Positions 10,377-19,523 of a DNA stretch of 64,000 nt are shown piece after piece. The notes below the pieces were generated by a model. That model was given only the letters and a program-made list of their open reading frames with translations. It was not told the DNA's origin and searched no databases. The position numbers and the translations under genes were made by a program. The stretch's first letter is position 1, and every line of letters starts with the position of its first letter. This DNA is from Zygotorulaspora mrakii (Eukaryota; Ascomycota; Saccharomycetes; Saccharomycetales; Saccharomycetaceae): NCBI RefSeq assembly GCF_013402915.1, contig NC_050726.1, positions 327,501-391,500 of the forward strand, in the 5' to 3' direction.

Positions 10377-11318
10377 TTACAGCTTTCTATAAATAAAATT
10401 CTTCCTGGATGTTGATCCATCGCCTTCGTAGAGATCTCTTGACTCAATTATTCTCAATTCCATATCCTTCATATCCGAGGCAGACCCCATCTTAGCTGTT
10501 TTAAGCTTAGGAGCATATGAAAGGGTTTTCTTCAGAACTTTTTGTATAACATTGAGTACGTCATTAACTTGGTCTTCCAAGCGAACACTTGAATCGTTTG
10601 ACGAAAATAGTTTATAAATTCTATCCAGAAGCAATGCTGAAAATAAATCCCCTACTCCGGTAAAATATGATTTGATCAATGGTACACGCAGAAGTATAGG
10701 CTTCTCACCTCTCATTGATGTTACAATGTAAACATGTTCAGGATCATTAAACATTTTAAAGTCACATGAAGTTACTACGATTACCGGGATAGTAGCATGA
10801 AGTTTCAATAATGCACTTTTCATTTGCTCAGAATTTCCAATATTCTCTCCGTTCAATATTTCCAACTCAAATTGATTCGGCGTTATGATATCCACCAGAC
10901 AAGACGGACTCAGAGCCAGCTTCTTGTACTCCGGTATGACATCTTCATTGACATATAATTGGCCCTCATCGCCCATGACGGGGTCCATGAGCCATATGCT
11001 TTGCGGATTTGCATTTCTGTATCTTCTGTAATGTTGGCCCATGCATTGTACAGAACTTTTATTGGGCAGATAGCCGGACAGTAGTGCATCGTATTCATGC
11101 GGAAAGTTGCCCAGTACGCCGCATAAAAGCTGATCCAAGTCATTTTTTTCTGTTACATTACCAAATACTTTATCCATCCCATATCCAGTATGATTGGAAA
11201 ATTGTACACTATTGCAACAATCCACGTCCCAGCCTAAGCATTGTAGCGGAAAAGTAGCAGCTTTATTGCCTACATAGCCGTGAACGACATGCGATTGAGT
11301 GGCTAATAATCTTGGCAT
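10377..11318 (-). CDS. BUD16: Pyridoxal kinase (Bud16)
   Basis: Orthologue of Bud16 (YEL029C), a ribokinase-fold pyridoxal kinase that makes pyridoxal 5'-phosphate from vitamin B6 vitamers. It has 313 residues against 312 in yeast. Family features include SHVVHGYVGNKAATFPLQ at the N-terminus (substrate pocket), VMGDEGQLYV, ITPNQFELE, and the phosphate and catalytic segment TGVGDLFSALLLDR. The ATG at 11318 is the natural start. This is the last gene of the YEL/YJR block; beyond it lies LTR-rich DNA and a tRNA gene. Confidence 0.95.
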   Translation of the reverse strand: MPRLLATQSHVVHGYVGNKAATFPLQCLGWDVDCCNSVQFSNHTGYGMDKVFGNVTEKNDLDQLLCGVLGNFPHEYDALLSGYLPNKSSVQCMGQHYRRYRNANPQSIWLMDPVMGDEGQLYVNEDVIPEYKKLALSPSCLVDIITPNQFELEILNGENIGNSEQMKSALLKLHATIPVIVVTSCDFKMFNDPEHVYIVTSMRGEKPILLRVPLIKSYFTGVGDLFSALLLDRIYKLFSSNDSSVRLEDQVNDVLNVIQKVLKKTLSYAPKLKTAKMGSASDMKDMELRIIESRDLYEGDGSTSRKNFIYRKL

Positions 11319-11830
11319 GCTGTCAGCTTATATTAGGACCCCCTTCTATGATATCCTCGAGTTATTTATTCTGCCAACTATGAAATTCACTCTCTTTTTT
11401 TATATACCTACCATCCATGCCTGTAAGACTTTTTGGATATCTACCGACCAATCTGAAAAAGAAAAGTAACAATGAACTTATCTGTCTTACGAAGGAAGTC
11501 CTATCGAAAAAAAAATCAAACTAAAAAAATGAGAAAATGATGCATTTTATGGCGACTGTGACGTTGAGAATGTTGACAATGACAAAAAAACCGAAGCAAG
11601 ATTTGATACCGGAAATCAATCACCGGAGTGACGAATATTACTTATGAGTCATTACTGCGAGTCGTTTAGAGAGGCTTTTCGTATCTTGCAAAAAGTCTAT
11701 CAGTGTATAATATTTGTTGCCTGTCAAGCAGCACCTTCATCTATGCTCAAGGATTACCTGTGCCACATGGACAATGTTATTGCGCGACTGGGTTGTGGTC
11801 GGAGTTAGCGATACTAGCTTCCTCAGTCAT
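11319..11830. other. Intergenic DNA upstream of BUD16
   Basis: About 510 bp containing the BUD16 promoter. No ORF is supported. It ends at the left border of an eroded LTR. Confidence 0.5.
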
Positions 11831-12291
11831 TGATGATACTATCGTGATGTTCGGTTATAGAGGTATATAAGTCCTTCCCCCATATCACATAAAAAGGTAA
11901 AAACTAAATGTAACGAGAATGGATATCTAGAAAGAAGCCAGTATTTATACCTGACATTCTGAGCCTGTTGAACCCTAAGAAGGGTAATGAATAAAATATT
12001 TTCTCCCTTAGCACTTCCTAGTTCGAGTTGTAATTACGCTATTTTCCAGTCTCCCAGAATCTATAATACAGCTCGTTATTTCTTATTCCATGCCGTAAAG
12101 TCCTCCGTAGTCAGATCCCTGAATTGCAAGCGTGTCGCGGTACAACCTCCGCGGACGGCTTCTCAGACTTGATTTCTTTTGCGATATCACTGTGAAAGTT
12201 TCATCTTTGATTCTCTCAGGCTGTCATTTATTACATCTTGTTCACATCATAATATTAAGCAGCACTACTACAATCAATTTAGATTTCAGTA
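11831..12291 (-). mobile_element. Eroded solo LTR (Ty1/copia-like), reverse orientation
   Basis: The reverse complement aligns along its length with the intact LTR at 34376-34817. The left border TGATGATACTATCG mirrors the intact LTR's 3' end. Middle blocks such as CAGTATTTATACCT, CCGTAGTCAGA and the CCAGAATCTATA region also correspond. The right end (ATTTCAGTA) matches the complement of the TGTTGAAAT terminus. No 5-bp target duplication survives (GTCAT on the left, AATAC on the right), so this is an old insertion. Borders are accurate to a few bases. Confidence 0.7.
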
Positions 12292-12369
12292 AATACCCAT
12301 TTCAGTGCTGGAAATGAGCATTTCATCGAAATTGTTATTTGCAGAGCTTTTTGTAGCGGAATTGCCTAC

Positions 12370-12787
12370 TTTTTATCATACGAGTTATAATTCAGATGCA
12401 GATATGCGTCAGTCTTGGCTTGTTTTGCTTTTCGTAACCAAAACTGAAGTAGCTCGCAGATGAGTATCTGAGACAATATTTGATGGATGCGCCTATTGAC
12501 AACATCGAAATGTGTGGCCACTCTTGATGTTATTCTGCCTGTATGGTATGCTGTCATCCCTACCATGCTCAATCTCATAGATTCTTCCACATTCGACATG
12601 GCCGGTTGTGTGGCATGGATTTCTTTAGTGGTCGGAGTCCTGAAATTATAGTCACTCGCTCTAGATTGCGAGCCGATTACTTTCTTGAAGCGTTTTATAT
12701 TCTGTCGGGGCTTGCTTGCTTCAGTGTGTCATTTGCGGAAATTTCGCAAGGGCGACTTTCGATCATCTGTTAAACTCCGTTTCAACA
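12370..12787 (-). mobile_element. Second eroded LTR of the same family, reverse orientation
   Basis: The reverse complement shares ordered blocks with the intact LTR at 34376-34817: GCGCCTATTGA, GTCATCCCTACCAT, CTCATAGATTC, GTCGGAGTCCTGA, GCGAGCCGATTACTTTC, ATATTCTGTCGGGGCTT, and the terminal TTTCAACA at 12780-12787. The left border is uncertain by about 10-20 bp. It ends 150 bp upstream of the tRNA-Gly gene, the preferred target zone of Ty1-type elements. Divergence is greater than in the copy at 11831-12291. Confidence 0.6.
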
Positions 12788-12937
12788 ATCTCAAGCCAAA
12801 TTGACGTCAACAATTCCAAAAGTGACTAACTCACTCAATTATTTCAGCTTACCGAGACGGTTGGTTCGAACATGTGCTGTAGCACATCTAATGCATGAGA
12901 TTGAAAATACTCCTACTTCAAACTATCAAGTTGATAA

Positions 12938-13008
12938 GCGCAAGTGGTTTAGTGGTAAAATCCAACGTTGCCATCGTTGGGCCCCCGGTTCGATTCCGGG
13001 CTTGCGCA
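12938..13008 (+). tRNA. tRNA-Gly (GCC)
   Basis: A 71-nt cloverleaf. The acceptor stem pairs GCGCAAG with CTTGCGC and is followed by discriminator A. The D arm contains GGTTTAGTGGT, the anticodon stem is CAACG/CGTTG, and the loop TTGCCAT has anticodon GCC at 12970-12972. The T arm is CCCGG-TTCGATT-CCGGG. A T5 Pol III terminator follows at 13013-13017. There is no intron. The sequence is identical to the reverse-strand copy at 24347-24417. Confidence 0.98.
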
Positions 13009-13289
13009 TTTCTTTTTGTAAAACATACATATTTTTGGCACCAAGAGAGTTGCACTAATAAGAAACCTCAAGCATGGAGTGCGAGAAGCTTTCGTAAAGT
13101 ACAGCATTGATATAGAAACGCCTCAGCTCTTAATAGGACAGTTTCTTTAAATCTGCTGAATTCATCACGTTCAACGAATTCGAAGGTATCAGTTTAGAGA
13201 TAGACTTGAGAGTTTAGAACAATACGAATACGAGCCTTGCTCCTATTTTCTGAACAAGACAATCAAGCACAGTTCCAGCGAACTTTAAG

Positions 13290-14192
13290 ATGGTGGATAC
13301 CAAGGTTACACCTAGCAGGGACTCTTTCGAAATCGATGATGGTCTCGAAGGCGTTGATGACTTCGTGAACGAATCGAATCCCTTTGAAAATCCATTTCAC
13401 GATACGATAGCAAATGATGAACCACCACCGGCGTATCAGGAACCTCTGCAACCATCTGCTAGAATAAGCGATGCATCAACCAGTGGGGACGCCGGAACAG
13501 TGCCATCTCCAACTCCAGCGGCGGGCACCGAACCACAATTGGGACCGGGACTGCTGAACTATTATTCGCGTTATTTCCAATTGAGCACCCAAGACTTTAA
13601 AACTAATCTTCACGAAAGTGTGGCATTCAAACTCAAAAAGGAAAATGATGATGAGGAATCGTCACCATCAACCATTTCGAGAGAACCCACCGACTTATAT
13701 GGAGCTATATGGATCACTGCGACGGTGATAATGAGTAAATTTTTGATACTTGGCCTTTTATATCTATTGAGGCAGGGTATCATCAATGGCGTGGAGATAC
13801 CGGAAAGACAAATGGAATCATTGTATCTGTCTCTGGTTCACGGAATCTGGATTTTCTACTCATACATCTTTGTCATTGGTGGTGCAAGTTATAAATTATT
13901 GAATAAGGTCGATGATCAGATTACACTTGCTGAAACGATATCTACATTTGGCTATTCGTTAACCATATGGATACCTATTTCGATAATAATCGAAGTGGTT
14001 GAGCTTTTCCAGCACGATATAATAAGAATAATACCATTACTGCTAAAAGTGTTTTTCGTAGCTTGTGCGTTTGCGAAGAGTTCAATCTACCTCTATTCCA
14101 AGTTGTCAAGACCAAACGGATCGAAATACGTGAATGCCATAATTGTCGCAAACGGTGTATTTTGTTTGCTGGTCAAAATATTTTATTTTTAG
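13290..14192 (+). CDS. YIP5: Yip1-family Golgi membrane protein Yip5
   Basis: Orthologue of Yip5 (YGL161C), a Yip1-family protein that binds Rab GTPases on Golgi and transport vesicles. It has 300 residues (yeast 310). The N-terminal DDGLEGVDDFVNESNPF segment matches yeast closely. It is followed by a Pro-rich cytosolic part with PPPAYQ, then LLNYYSRYFQL and LYGAIWITATV. About five hydrophobic helices fill the C-terminal half. It opens the YGL161-166 block and starts 281 bp after the tRNA-Gly gene. Confidence 0.93.
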   Translation: MVDTKVTPSRDSFEIDDGLEGVDDFVNESNPFENPFHDTIANDEPPPAYQEPLQPSARISDASTSGDAGTVPSPTPAAGTEPQLGPGLLNYYSRYFQLSTQDFKTNLHESVAFKLKKENDDEESSPSTISREPTDLYGAIWITATVIMSKFLILGLLYLLRQGIINGVEIPERQMESLYLSLVHGIWIFYSYIFVIGGASYKLLNKVDDQITLAETISTFGYSLTIWIPISIIIEVVELFQHDIIRIIPLLLKVFFVACAFAKSSIYLYSKLSRPNGSKYVNAIIVANGVFCLLVKIFYF

Positions 14193-14282
14193 CTGCAACT
14201 AACAAGAGACACACAGAGAAAATATACCTATCATAACGTTCATTAAAAGGTGAGGAGGGGTGCAAGACTACATACGTTTTTT

Positions 14283-15266
14283 CTAAAAACCTGCATTTTT
14301 ATAATCTGTAATATCCATTTCGTAAATTGAATCTTTTTTCAACCTCGCTTTAATCTTTGAAAAAACATTGATATCAGCTCTCGTAAAACCTTTTGAGAAC
14401 TCGCAACAACAGTGAGAAGGAGAAGATGAGTTCTTCTTCTTGCGACAAGAAGAGCATTGCTGAAAATGAATAATCTTATCAATATGTTTGATAAGTATAC
14501 TCTGATTTGGGGACGAGTCGTCTGACTCCAATAGATCGCTTGGCAGTTGGACATTCTGAAATAGCGTGTTCATATTTTCTCTGATCTCCTCTTTCGTGAA
14601 AATATGATGCAAGTTGTTCGACACTAACGGGATAATCGATTCGTCCTGCATGAATATCTCGATCTTGGCGTCACATTTGATCTTCTTCAACCTGCAACCA
14701 TCGCAACTTGGCCCGATTCTCTGTCTTTTGGAGCTGGCCGCCTGTTTCCTTTCGGTTTTCGGCGAGTTGCTGCTGCTGCCGCCTGCACCGCTGCTGTCAC
14801 CCGAATGCTGATCCTGGGCATCGCTCACCGCCAAAAACGCTGGTGACGGAGAGATCGCAGCACTGACAGGTGCTGTGATCGGAGCAGACGGCGGTGGAGT
14901 GATCACGTCCAGTCTGTTCACCACTGCGTTCGAGTTCGCACTGGCGCTCGCACCGGCCTCAACACCAGCCCGCGCATGCGGGCCTTGGCCAGAGATATTC
15001 AGCTTGGGCCGCTTCAAGGCGATCGTCGCCAACCGGTCCAGCGTGTTCTCATCAGACTCCGTCAGACCGCCTTTTCGCTTCAAACCAAACAGATCGCTAG
15101 GGCCCGCCACGCTGGCTGCATCGTGGCCGCTATGACTGTGGATATGACTGTGGACATGACAATGCTCTTGGCTGTGATGGTGCCGACTCAGACTCCTCAG
15201 GTCGGGGAGTAACAGCGGGGGCAGGGTATTGTTGCGGTTGACAACTGGTATGCTGGTGCTACTCAT
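14283..15266 (-). CDS. SUT1: Zn2Cys6-type regulator Sut1 (sterol uptake / hypoxia)
   Basis: Counterpart of the S. cerevisiae pair SUT1 (YGL162W) and SUT2 (YPR009W), regulators of sterol uptake, hypoxic genes and filamentation. It has 327 residues. The zinc-cluster signature SCDGCRLKKIKC lies near residues 187-198. The spacing to the remaining cysteines is unusual: they sit far downstream in a CSSCRKKK...CCC segment, as is typical of the Sut family. The N-terminal half is low-complexity, with a His-rich patch near residues 28-48 and Ala/Ser/Pro-rich sequence. It converges with YIP5 90 bp away. The coding DNA is more GC-rich than its neighbours. Confidence 0.92.
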   Translation of the reverse strand: MSSTSIPVVNRNNTLPPLLLPDLRSLSRHHHSQEHCHVHSHIHSHSGHDAASVAGPSDLFGLKRKGGLTESDENTLDRLATIALKRPKLNISGQGPHARAGVEAGASASANSNAVVNRLDVITPPPSAPITAPVSAAISPSPAFLAVSDAQDQHSGDSSGAGGSSSNSPKTERKQAASSKRQRIGPSCDGCRLKKIKCDAKIEIFMQDESIIPLVSNNLHHIFTKEEIRENMNTLFQNVQLPSDLLESDDSSPNQSILIKHIDKIIHFQQCSSCRKKKNSSSPSHCCCEFSKGFTRADINVFSKIKARLKKDSIYEMDITDYKNAGF

Positions 15267-15905
15267 GACACTACTAAATGCCGAACTGAAAAACAGTACA
15301 CAGTGCGGTGGATGGGGGTCCTGATCCTTGATGCTCCGTGCCTAGGTTGCGCTGCCGATCACACTACAACCGAGAACACTAATATATACGGATGCTAACA
15401 ACGATTCTCTGCCTGCTCCAACGACAACAAAAATCTCAATTGCCCGGTAACGAACGATAATTCAGTGGTCTCTTTTCCCTCGTTTCTCGCCCGTTTTTAT
15501 GGATGGGTCATATAAACTTTATTTATCGTGTTAAAAACTACATCAAAAGAGACAGAAAAACAAGACCGCCACAAAGATATAAACTTCCCCTCTTGCAATG
15601 AAAGAAACGTCGAAGCGGTAAGCTGATGAAGAAGCGGAAAAAGGAAAAAAGCAAAAAAAAGGAAAAAAAGGAAGATGGTCGATCTCTCCGAACAAAAAGA
15701 AACCTAAACTGCGACCCGGATACCTCCCAATTAGGAAGGAGATGTCGAGACAAACAGTGTGAGCGGAGGAAAAGGACCAAAAGGAGGGGAACGAAAATTT
15801 CCAAAGTGGTTTTTAAGTATTCTGTCCGTAGGAAAACGACGACGCTGTGGACGGGGTGCGCATTTTGCTCCGTAAATGATGCGCGACGTTGCGAGGCACG
15901 TCCGC

Positions 15906-15913
15906 TCCGCGGA
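15906..15913. promoter_or_regulatory. Perfect PDRE-type palindrome
   Basis: TCCGCGGA is the exact pleiotropic drug response element bound by Pdr1/Pdr3-type zinc-cluster factors. It lies 640 bp upstream of the SUT1 ATG and 648 bp upstream of RAD54. In this GC-rich segment an 8-bp match could be fortuitous. Confidence 0.35.
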
Positions 15914-16314
15914 GTCCAGATTCAGTTTTCTAAGGGCAGATATTCGGAGAAAGCCACAAGGCGGGAACTCGACGATCGCGGTGTGCGCGCCACTCGTTTG
16001 GAGCAAAAAACAGGACAAAAAGGTGGCGGCGCAATGGCGGGGGCGCACAAGGTCCGTCCTGGCACGCCGTGCGAAGAGCGCAGAAGCGGCGGAGGAATAG
16101 TTCCGATCGGAGAATGATCGAGCACATTGCAGGACACTGAGGTATGGGAGCGCAGAATCCGTACACCGCAGATGTTGTGGAACGGCCGGTCAGCCCGGGA
16201 GAAAGCAGAACGGGTGGGAGCTGGCGGACTCGGGGTGGAAGAGGCTGCGGGATCTGAGGCAGATACCGGAACGGAGAGGGCCAAGTTATTCCCGGAGTCG
16301 TCGCAGACGGCCGG

Positions 16315-16342
16315 TTACCCGGCGGTGCGTACCGCCGGGTAA
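16315..16342. promoter_or_regulatory. Perfect palindrome of two head-to-head Reb1 sites
   Basis: Two 12-bp arms, TTACCCGGCGGT and its exact complement, flank a 4-bp centre GCGT. Each arm starts with a Reb1 core TTACCCG, so the palindrome offers two inverted sites. It lies about 220 bp upstream of the RAD54 ATG. Confidence 0.75.
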
Positions 16343-16560
16343 TATATTAGCCGCCATCAGGGTAACAGCGCGGAGGGGCCAGGCCGGGTAGGCGCGAGGC
16401 CATCCGCTCCCCCCTGTTTCGTGTTCCCGCGACACGTCTTTTCCCTCGGGCGGTACACGCGAATCGATGTATATAAACAAAGGATTTAGCCACTGATGAG
16501 CAACGCGACCGAGGCAGATACAGCACGGCGGCAACTAGATTGGAGGCAGCAGGCAACATA

Positions 16561-19356
16561 ATGGCTAGATCCCGTTTGCCGCATGGTCCGGTCAACGGCA
16601 GTGGTGCTGGACAGACTCCCAGACTGGTGCCGCGTAATCTGAACTGTCACGACTCTTTGAACACGCTGATAAAGCCATTCAAAGTTCCTTACAAAGTGGC
16701 AAAGGAGTCGCAGTTGCGTTCGCAACTGCGAGCCCCTGAGGGGGGACGTCGACTGCGGGTGCGATCTAAAACAGTGTCATACGAGGGAATGGAACTCCCG
16801 ACAGGCGAAAACGGGCAGTTGGATGCTCAGGCAGGTGATGAGTATGGGAAGGAAAACGTTTTGGTGCACCATGTTCGTAAAGACGCCTTGAGCTCTTCGA
16901 GGCTGGCGCAGGATCCAGCAAGGCTGCAGATGATCGAAACAGCTTTGAAGAGGTCCTTCACAGTGCCCATCAAGGGATATGTCCAGAGACACAGTTTACC
17001 GTTAACTCTGGGGACAAAGAAAAAGATCGAATTGGAGCCGAGGCCCTTACACGATCCGTCTGATGAGTTTGCGATTGTTCTTTATGATCCCTCGGTAGAC
17101 GGCGATATGATTATCAAGGATAGCAGCGATACTCCACTCACAAGGGATGCTTCGAACCGTAGCGGTGCTGGTACTGGAGCTGACGGTGATGCCAACCTAA
17201 AACACGACAAACATGTGCATCCAAGATTCTTGTCCAATGGGCTGAAAAATAAGTCTTTGAAGGAGCTATTAGGCGAAGATATCAACGACGATCAACATTC
17301 AAAAAAAGGTAAAAAGTTTCCAAATATTCCTGTTGTCATTGATCCGAAACTTGCAAAAATTTTAAGACCACACCAAGTTGAAGGTGTCAGGTTTTTGTAC
17401 CGTTGCGTTACAGGACTGGTCATGAAAGATTTTCTAGATTCTGAGAGAGTTCGGCATATTGATTCCGGTGATACCAGTAACAAGGGCGATACAAGTAGTA
17501 GTATATGCAAGGATGCGAGTGAGAAAATTGTTACAGATCTTAATGTTGTAAATAGAGGTGCCTATGGTTGTATTATGGCTGATGAAATGGGCCTTGGTAA
17601 AACTTTACAGTGTATCGCTCTAATGTGGACCTTATTAAGGCAGGGTCCTCAGGGCAAGAAATTGATTGATAAGTGTATCATTGTTTGTCCCTCTTCCTTA
17701 GTCAACAACTGGGCAAATGAATTGATAAAATGGTTAGGCCCAAATACGTTGTCACCATTGGCAATTGATGGTAAAAAATCTTCTCTGGTTAATGGTGGTA
17801 ATTCTTCTGTTTCAATGGCGATAAAAAACTGGGGTCAATCAAGGGGAAGAAATATTGTGAAACCAGTTTTAATCATTTCTTATGAAACTTTGCGAAGAAA
17901 TGTGGACCAATTAAAAAATTGTGAGATTGGTTTATTGTTAGCTGATGAAGGTCATAGATTAAAAAATTCTGAATCTTTAACATTCACCTCTTTGGATAGT
18001 ATAAACTGTCCAAGGAGAGTAATTCTTTCTGGTACACCAATACAAAATGATTTATCAGAATATTTTGCTCTTTTAAATTTTTCAAATCCAGGTCTTTTAG
18101 GTTCAAGATTAGATTTTAGGAAAAATTTTGAGATTCCAATTCTATTAAGTCGTGACGCTTTGGCTACTGAAAAGGAAATTGAAAAGGGTCAAATCCAGTT
18201 GCAGAAACTTTCTGATGTCGTTTCAAGATTTATTATCAGAAGAACAAATGATATCCTATCAAAATATTTACCTTGCAAATATGAGCATGTTATATTTGTC
18301 AACTTGACACCATTTCAAAAAAAAATTTATCAAAATGCTGTTACTTCATGGGAAATTGATAAATTGGATAAAAAGAATAATCATGATAATAATGATAAAA
18401 ATAATGATATAACCAGTAGAAGTAATAGCAATGATTCCGGTAATAATCGTTTTATCCAGCCTTTGAAAGCTATTGGTATTTTGAAGAAGTTATGTAATCA
18501 TCCAGATTTAATTAATTTTGAAGACGATTTACCAAATTCTGAAAATTTAGATATTCCGGATGATTACATTGTTCCAGTAAAGGGTAAAAATACACGAGAG
18601 ATTCAAACTGAATTCTCCGGTAAGTTTTCAATACTTGAAAGATTTTTGTCAAAGATAAAAAAAGAATCGGATGACAAAATTGTTTTAATCTCAAATTATA
18701 CTCAAACTTTAGATCTAATTGAAAAATTCTGTCGAATAAAGAGGTATAGTTCTATTAGACTTGATGGTACATTGAATATAAATAAAAGGCAGAAATTAGT
18801 TGATAGATTTAATGATCCAGAAGGTCAAGAATTTATTTTTTTACTAAGTTCCAAAGCTGGTGGTTGTGGTATTAATTTAATTGGGGCAAATAGATTAATA
18901 TTATTAGATCCAGATTGGAATCCGGCTGCAGATCAACAAGCTTTGGCCAGAGTTTGGAGAGATGGTCAAAAGAAAGATTGTTTCATCTATAGATTTATCT
19001 CTACTGGCACTATCGAAGAAAAGATTTATCAAAGACAATCGATGAAAATGAGTTTAAGTTCGTGCGTCGTTGATGCAAAGGAAGACGTTGAAAGGCTGTT
19101 TAGTGCAGATAACTTGAGACAGCTATTTCAATATAACAAAAAAACAATTTGTGAAACTCATGAAACGTATAATTGCAAACGTTGTGATACTAAAACTGGA
19201 AAACAATTGAGAAAAAGTGATGCAATGCTATATGGTGATCCTACAACATGGAATCACTTAAATCATAAAGGTTTAGAAAAAACAAACGATCATTTACTGC
19301 GTAATGAATTTCATAGTAATGACATTAGTTATGTATTTCAATATATATCACATTGA
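16561..19356 (+). CDS. RAD54: Recombination repair translocase Rad54
   Basis: Orthologue of Rad54 (YGL163C), the Swi2/Snf2 dsDNA translocase that partners Rad51 in homologous recombination. The chosen start is the ATG at 16561, where MARSRLP matches yeast MARRRLP; the frame upstream reaches only a TTG at 16540. The protein has 931 residues (yeast 898). Motifs include RSFTVPIKGYVQRHSLPLTLG, Walker A DEMGLGKT near residue 341, DEGH near 462, and the C-terminal helicase blocks SKAGGCGINLIGANR and RVWRDGQKK. An Asn/Asp/Lys-rich insertion of about 30 residues (near 18360-18450) lies between the two RecA lobes and is longer than in yeast. A zinc-binding CKRC segment lies near the end. Confidence 0.97.
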   Translation: MARSRLPHGPVNGSGAGQTPRLVPRNLNCHDSLNTLIKPFKVPYKVAKESQLRSQLRAPEGGRRLRVRSKTVSYEGMELPTGENGQLDAQAGDEYGKENVLVHHVRKDALSSSRLAQDPARLQMIETALKRSFTVPIKGYVQRHSLPLTLGTKKKIELEPRPLHDPSDEFAIVLYDPSVDGDMIIKDSSDTPLTRDASNRSGAGTGADGDANLKHDKHVHPRFLSNGLKNKSLKELLGEDINDDQHSKKGKKFPNIPVVIDPKLAKILRPHQVEGVRFLYRCVTGLVMKDFLDSERVRHIDSGDTSNKGDTSSSICKDASEKIVTDLNVVNRGAYGCIMADEMGLGKTLQCIALMWTLLRQGPQGKKLIDKCIIVCPSSLVNNWANELIKWLGPNTLSPLAIDGKKSSLVNGGNSSVSMAIKNWGQSRGRNIVKPVLIISYETLRRNVDQLKNCEIGLLLADEGHRLKNSESLTFTSLDSINCPRRVILSGTPIQNDLSEYFALLNFSNPGLLGSRLDFRKNFEIPILLSRDALATEKEIEKGQIQLQKLSDVVSRFIIRRTNDILSKYLPCKYEHVIFVNLTPFQKKIYQNAVTSWEIDKLDKKNNHDNNDKNNDITSRSNSNDSGNNRFIQPLKAIGILKKLCNHPDLINFEDDLPNSENLDIPDDYIVPVKGKNTREIQTEFSGKFSILERFLSKIKKESDDKIVLISNYTQTLDLIEKFCRIKRYSSIRLDGTLNINKRQKLVDRFNDPEGQEFIFLLSSKAGGCGINLIGANRLILLDPDWNPAADQQALARVWRDGQKKDCFIYRFISTGTIEEKIYQRQSMKMSLSSCVVDAKEDVERLFSADNLRQLFQYNKKTICETHETYNCKRCDTKTGKQLRKSDAMLYGDPTTWNHLNHKGLEKTNDHLLRNEFHSNDISYVFQYISH

Positions 19357-19523
19357 TAGAATCACTATATCAAATTATATTTGGTGATATTTATATCCAT
19401 GAATTGATTGAATCTATCTCTAAGAAGAAATCGAATAATAGGGTAAAAAATAATAAACTCAACAAACCCATAACAGAAGAAAACCGTATTTTCGACACAG
19501 CACAAAATATTTTTTGGTGATAA

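Larger units (their letters stand above)
15267..16560. other. SUT1-RAD54 divergent intergenic region, GC-rich
   Basis: This 1.29-kb divergent promoter region changes from AT-rich near SUT1 to clearly GC-rich from about 15830 to 16450. The open frames in it on several strands look like by-products of high GC. It contains an exact PDRE (15906-15913), a twin Reb1 palindrome (16315-16342), a URS1-like TAGCCGCC (16348-16355), two MCB-like ACGCGA boxes (16457-16462 and 16503-16508) and a TATAAA at about 16470. The last elements suit RAD54, a DNA-damage and meiosis gene. Confidence 0.6.

Noticed and set aside
12148..12155. Second exact TCCGCGGA (PDRE) motif
   Set aside because: It lies inside a decayed LTR far from any promoter of a drug-response type gene, so chance is the better explanation.
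11987..12773. Short ORFs of 60-80 codons near the tRNA-Gly gene
   Set aside because: They lie within eroded LTR sequence and show no protein similarity that I recognise.
15626..16342. Several overlapping ORFs of 70-160 codons upstream of RAD54
   Set aside because: They arise in a GC-rich segment with open frames on both strands, have low-complexity Arg/Gly/Ala composition and match no known family.
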